Of a stretch of 36,302 nt of DNA, positions 35,069 through 36,302 are shown one piece after another. Made by a program: the position numbers and the translations under genes. The stretch's first letter is position 1. Each line of letters opens with the position of its first letter. The DNA is taken from contig NZ_JABXYX010000077.1 in assembly GCF_017982655.1 (NCBI RefSeq), positions 1 through 36,302 on the forward strand. The letters run 5' to 3'. The notes under the pieces were generated by a model, which had not been told where the DNA came from, searched no databases, and saw nothing but the letters and a program-made list of their open reading frames with translations. Origin of the DNA: Brasilonema sp. CT11 (GTDB lineage Bacteria; Cyanobacteriota; Cyanobacteriia; Cyanobacteriales; Nostocaceae).

Positions 35069-35437
35069 AACTGCTCCTGTTTGCCTCCTAAATCTGGTTT
35101 GAAACCCGAAAGTTTCAAGTCGATGTTTTGCTTTTTCTTATACCTTAGATGCATCCTGGCACTGATTGTTTCTGGTTCGTGTCGTTTTGCTCATCAGCTT
35201 TAAGCTGTAAGGATTCACAGATCCACGAGTCATAATTCATGCTGTCTTCTCTTACGACTAGTTTAAAAGTCTCGCTTTGATTGCTTCAACCTTTGGAGTA
35301 TCGCAACATAAAAAATTCTTGGTTCATAAAACTACATCCCATAGATTGAGTTCTTATACTACAATTTTAAATTCTGAACTAATCTTCTTTCATAACTTTA
35401 TCCGGATCTTGTCAATTTAGCCCAGAACTTTCTTACT
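35069..35437. promoter_or_regulatory. hetF upstream region between the gene and the first NsiR1-like unit
   Basis: These 369 bp have no coding potential. They should contain the hetF leader and perhaps its promoter on the minus strand, as well as the first array promoter at the right end. No clear hetF -10/-35 could be picked by eye. If the hetF transcript begins further right, its leader would be antisense to NsiR1-like copy 1. Confidence 0.45.
35401..35406 (+). promoter_or_regulatory. TCCGGA (DIF-type) box of NsiR1-like copy 1
   Basis: TCCGGA lies about 34 nt before the conserved GGTAGATG start block. In Anabaena, TCCGGA near -35 marks promoters active in differentiating cells. The downstream spacer has no strong -10. 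Confidence 0.65.
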
Positions 35438-35493
35438 GGTAGATGCACCTTGATCTTTACTCCCATGTAGGCTAACACCTTTTGGGAGTTTTT
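35438..35493 (+). ncRNA. nsiR1: NsiR1-like small RNA, copy 1
   Basis: It begins with the conserved block GGTAGATGCACC and ends in a terminator hairpin, CTCCCA (35460-35465) pairing with TGGGAG (35483-35488), followed by TTTTT. The middle differs most from the other copies: CTTGATCTTTAC replaces CCTGATAACTGA. It is closest to hetF and divergent from it. Confidence 0.7.
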
Positions 35494-35676
35494 CTGTCTT
35501 TACTGATTTTATTCTCAAGCTAGGAATAGGAGGGTTTGGGGTCTTTTGGGAAAATCATTTACCTACATCTCTACATCAAAATTAATTTTCTGGTGATCAT
35601 TAACTCATTTGTTCACACCCTGTGAGTTTTGTTGATCACTCACAAAAAATCCCAATTATTTTTCTATACAAAATCA

Positions 35677-35710
35677 TCCGGAGAAAGTCATTATCTCTAG
35701 AACATAGTAT
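35677..35710 (+). promoter_or_regulatory. DIF-type promoter of NsiR1-like copy 2
   Basis: TCCGGA at 35677-35682 is followed by TAGTAT (35705-35710) as a plausible -10, just before the RNA block at 35712. The intervening GAGAAAGTCATTATCTCTAG is nearly identical to that of copy 3 and contains a small GAGA/TCTC inverted repeat. Confidence 0.75.
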
Positions 35711-35711
35711 T

Positions 35712-35772
35712 GGTAGATGCACCCTGATAACTGACACCCCTAGTGGACTTTCGGCTACTTGGGGTTTTTTTT
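35712..35772 (+). ncRNA. nsiR1: NsiR1-like small RNA, copy 2
   Basis: The conserved GGTAGATGCACCCTGATAAC is followed by a GC stem (CCCCTAG against CTA and GGGG) and eight T residues (35765-35772), a classic small-RNA terminator. The length of about 60 nt matches NsiR1 of Nostoc/Anabaena, which is encoded as tandem direct repeats upstream of hetF. Confidence 0.85.
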
Positions 35773-35893
35773 ATTTTTAGTGGATGTTGAACTTTCACTA
35801 CAGAACTACTGATAAAAATCTTTATTTTTTGTCTTCTGCTTTTCTTTCATAGTAGATAAAGGCAAAATTTTTTCCTCTATTTTGCAGAATTTC

Positions 35894-35927
35894 TCCGGAG
35901 AAAGTCGTTATCTCTAGAACATAAGAT
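35894..35927 (+). promoter_or_regulatory. DIF-type promoter of NsiR1-like copy 3
   Basis: TCCGGA at 35894-35899, with TAAGAT (35922-35927) as a possible -10. Spacing to the RNA block is the same as for copy 2 (33 nt from box centre). Confidence 0.75.
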
Positions 35928-35928
35928 T

Positions 35929-35985
35929 GGTAGATGCACCCTGATAACTGACCCCTAGTAGACTTTCGGCTGCTAGGGGATTTTT
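35929..35985 (+). ncRNA. nsiR1: NsiR1-like small RNA, copy 3
   Basis: Nearly identical to copy 2. The terminator stem is a perfect 7 bp, CCCCTAG (35952-35958) with CTAGGGG (35973-35979), followed by A and TTTTT. Confidence 0.85.
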
Positions 35986-36062
35986 CTGGCTGACACAGCT
36001 ATAGCTTTAATTTTCGCGCTTTTTGTTTCAAATACTTAGTTATTTTTCAAACATACAAATCA

Positions 36063-36120
36063 GGAATGCATCGTGATAACTCACTTCTTTAGTCGGCTGC
36101 CAGAAACTGAGATTATATTT
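36063..36120 (+). ncRNA. NsiR1-like unit, copy 4, degenerate
   Basis: GGAATGCATCGTGATAACTC is recognisably the same start block with several changes. The terminator stem is weakened (CTTTAGT region against ACTGAG) and the T-tract is broken (GATTATATTT). No TCCGGA lies upstream. It is probably a decaying copy. Confidence 0.5.
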
Positions 36121-36174
36121 ATTTTTAACACAAAATACATTTTATTTATTTAGTTTTTTAGAAAACATAAAATC

Positions 36175-36238
36175 TGTAGATGCACCCTGATAACTCACTT
36201 CCCTAGTTGGCTACTCGCTGCTGGGGATTTATTTTTTT
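36175..36238 (+). ncRNA. NsiR1-like unit, copy 5, without DIF box
   Basis: The TGTAGATGCACCCTGATAAC block and a terminator (CCCTAG region with CTGGGGA, then TTTATTTTTTT) are intact. The region about 35 nt upstream is AT-only with no TCCGGA. If transcribed, it would use a different promoter class or read-through. Confidence 0.65.
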
Positions 36239-36270
36239 GATACAAAAGTGGCGAGATTTAGCAGTTTTTG

Positions 36271-36302
36271 TCCGGAACACCCTAGTTATTCATAGAACAT
36301 AG
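36271..36302 (+). promoter_or_regulatory. DIF-type promoter of a sixth NsiR1-like unit beyond the window edge
   Basis: TCCGGA at 36271-36276 is followed by CATAGAACATAG, closely matching the spacer of copies 2 and 3 (CTAGAACATAG). By the same spacing the RNA would begin a few bases past 36302. Confidence 0.65.

Noticed and set aside
35401-36302. Repeat array as a CRISPR
   Set aside because: Units are 57-64 bp with a promoter box and terminator each, variable spacing and related spacers, which is not a CRISPR layout.

Overview
The window looks like chromosomal DNA of a filamentous, heterocyst-forming cyanobacterium (Nostocales). The evidence is a hetF-type CHAT-protease gene at the right end with a tandem array of NsiR1-like small RNA units upstream of it, a Ycf66 gene, frequent HIP1 octamers (GCGATCGC; 14 counted by eye, all from position 7553 rightward), heptamer short tandem repeats, and cyanobacterial-type protein families throughout. 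The genus cannot be fixed from the sequence alone.

Layout. (1) 1-3812: the tail of a parallel beta-helix protein and three glycosyltransferase-like genes, probably part of an exopolysaccharide or surface-glycan locus. (2) 3833-8034: an accessory-looking patch. It holds a tail-anchored protein with a winged helix resembling the Z-alpha (Z-DNA/Z-RNA binding) domain, an atypical ParB-like protein, a PD-(D/E)XK/HsdR-N nuclease-like domain fused to a ParA ATPase, and a divergent chimera of an MNT nucleotidyltransferase head and an FtsK/SpoIIIE motor tail carrying an in-frame repeat insertion. (3) 8267-9694: a sensor histidine kinase. (4) 9736-12633 (minus strand): a compact operon for envelope redox work (small leader ORF, TlpA-like redoxin, CcdA, b-type cytochrome, Tat-exported molybdopterin oxidoreductase). 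(5) 13049-16968: an orphan ParA and ileS, convergent. (6) 17245-20028: a sulfate ABC transporter (binding protein, CysT, CysW). (7) 20598-24118: a zinc-ribbon, membrane-anchored PstS-like protein overlapping a large PHP-domain protein. (8) 24176-31588: ycf66, gnd, an aldehyde dehydrogenase, an amino-acid permease and a 4-Cys serine/threonine kinase. (9) 31589-32470: a gene-free stretch with MITE-like inverted repeats. (10) 32471-36302: hetF (minus strand) and, divergent from it, at least five NsiR1-like units. Three of these carry a TCCGGA box about 33 nt upstream, as does a sixth promoter at the window edge.

The most interesting elements are the nuclease-ParA / ParB-like / Z-alpha-like membrane protein set at 3833-6939, which does not match any system I can name, and the NsiR1 array, whose copies differ in promoter class and in decay.
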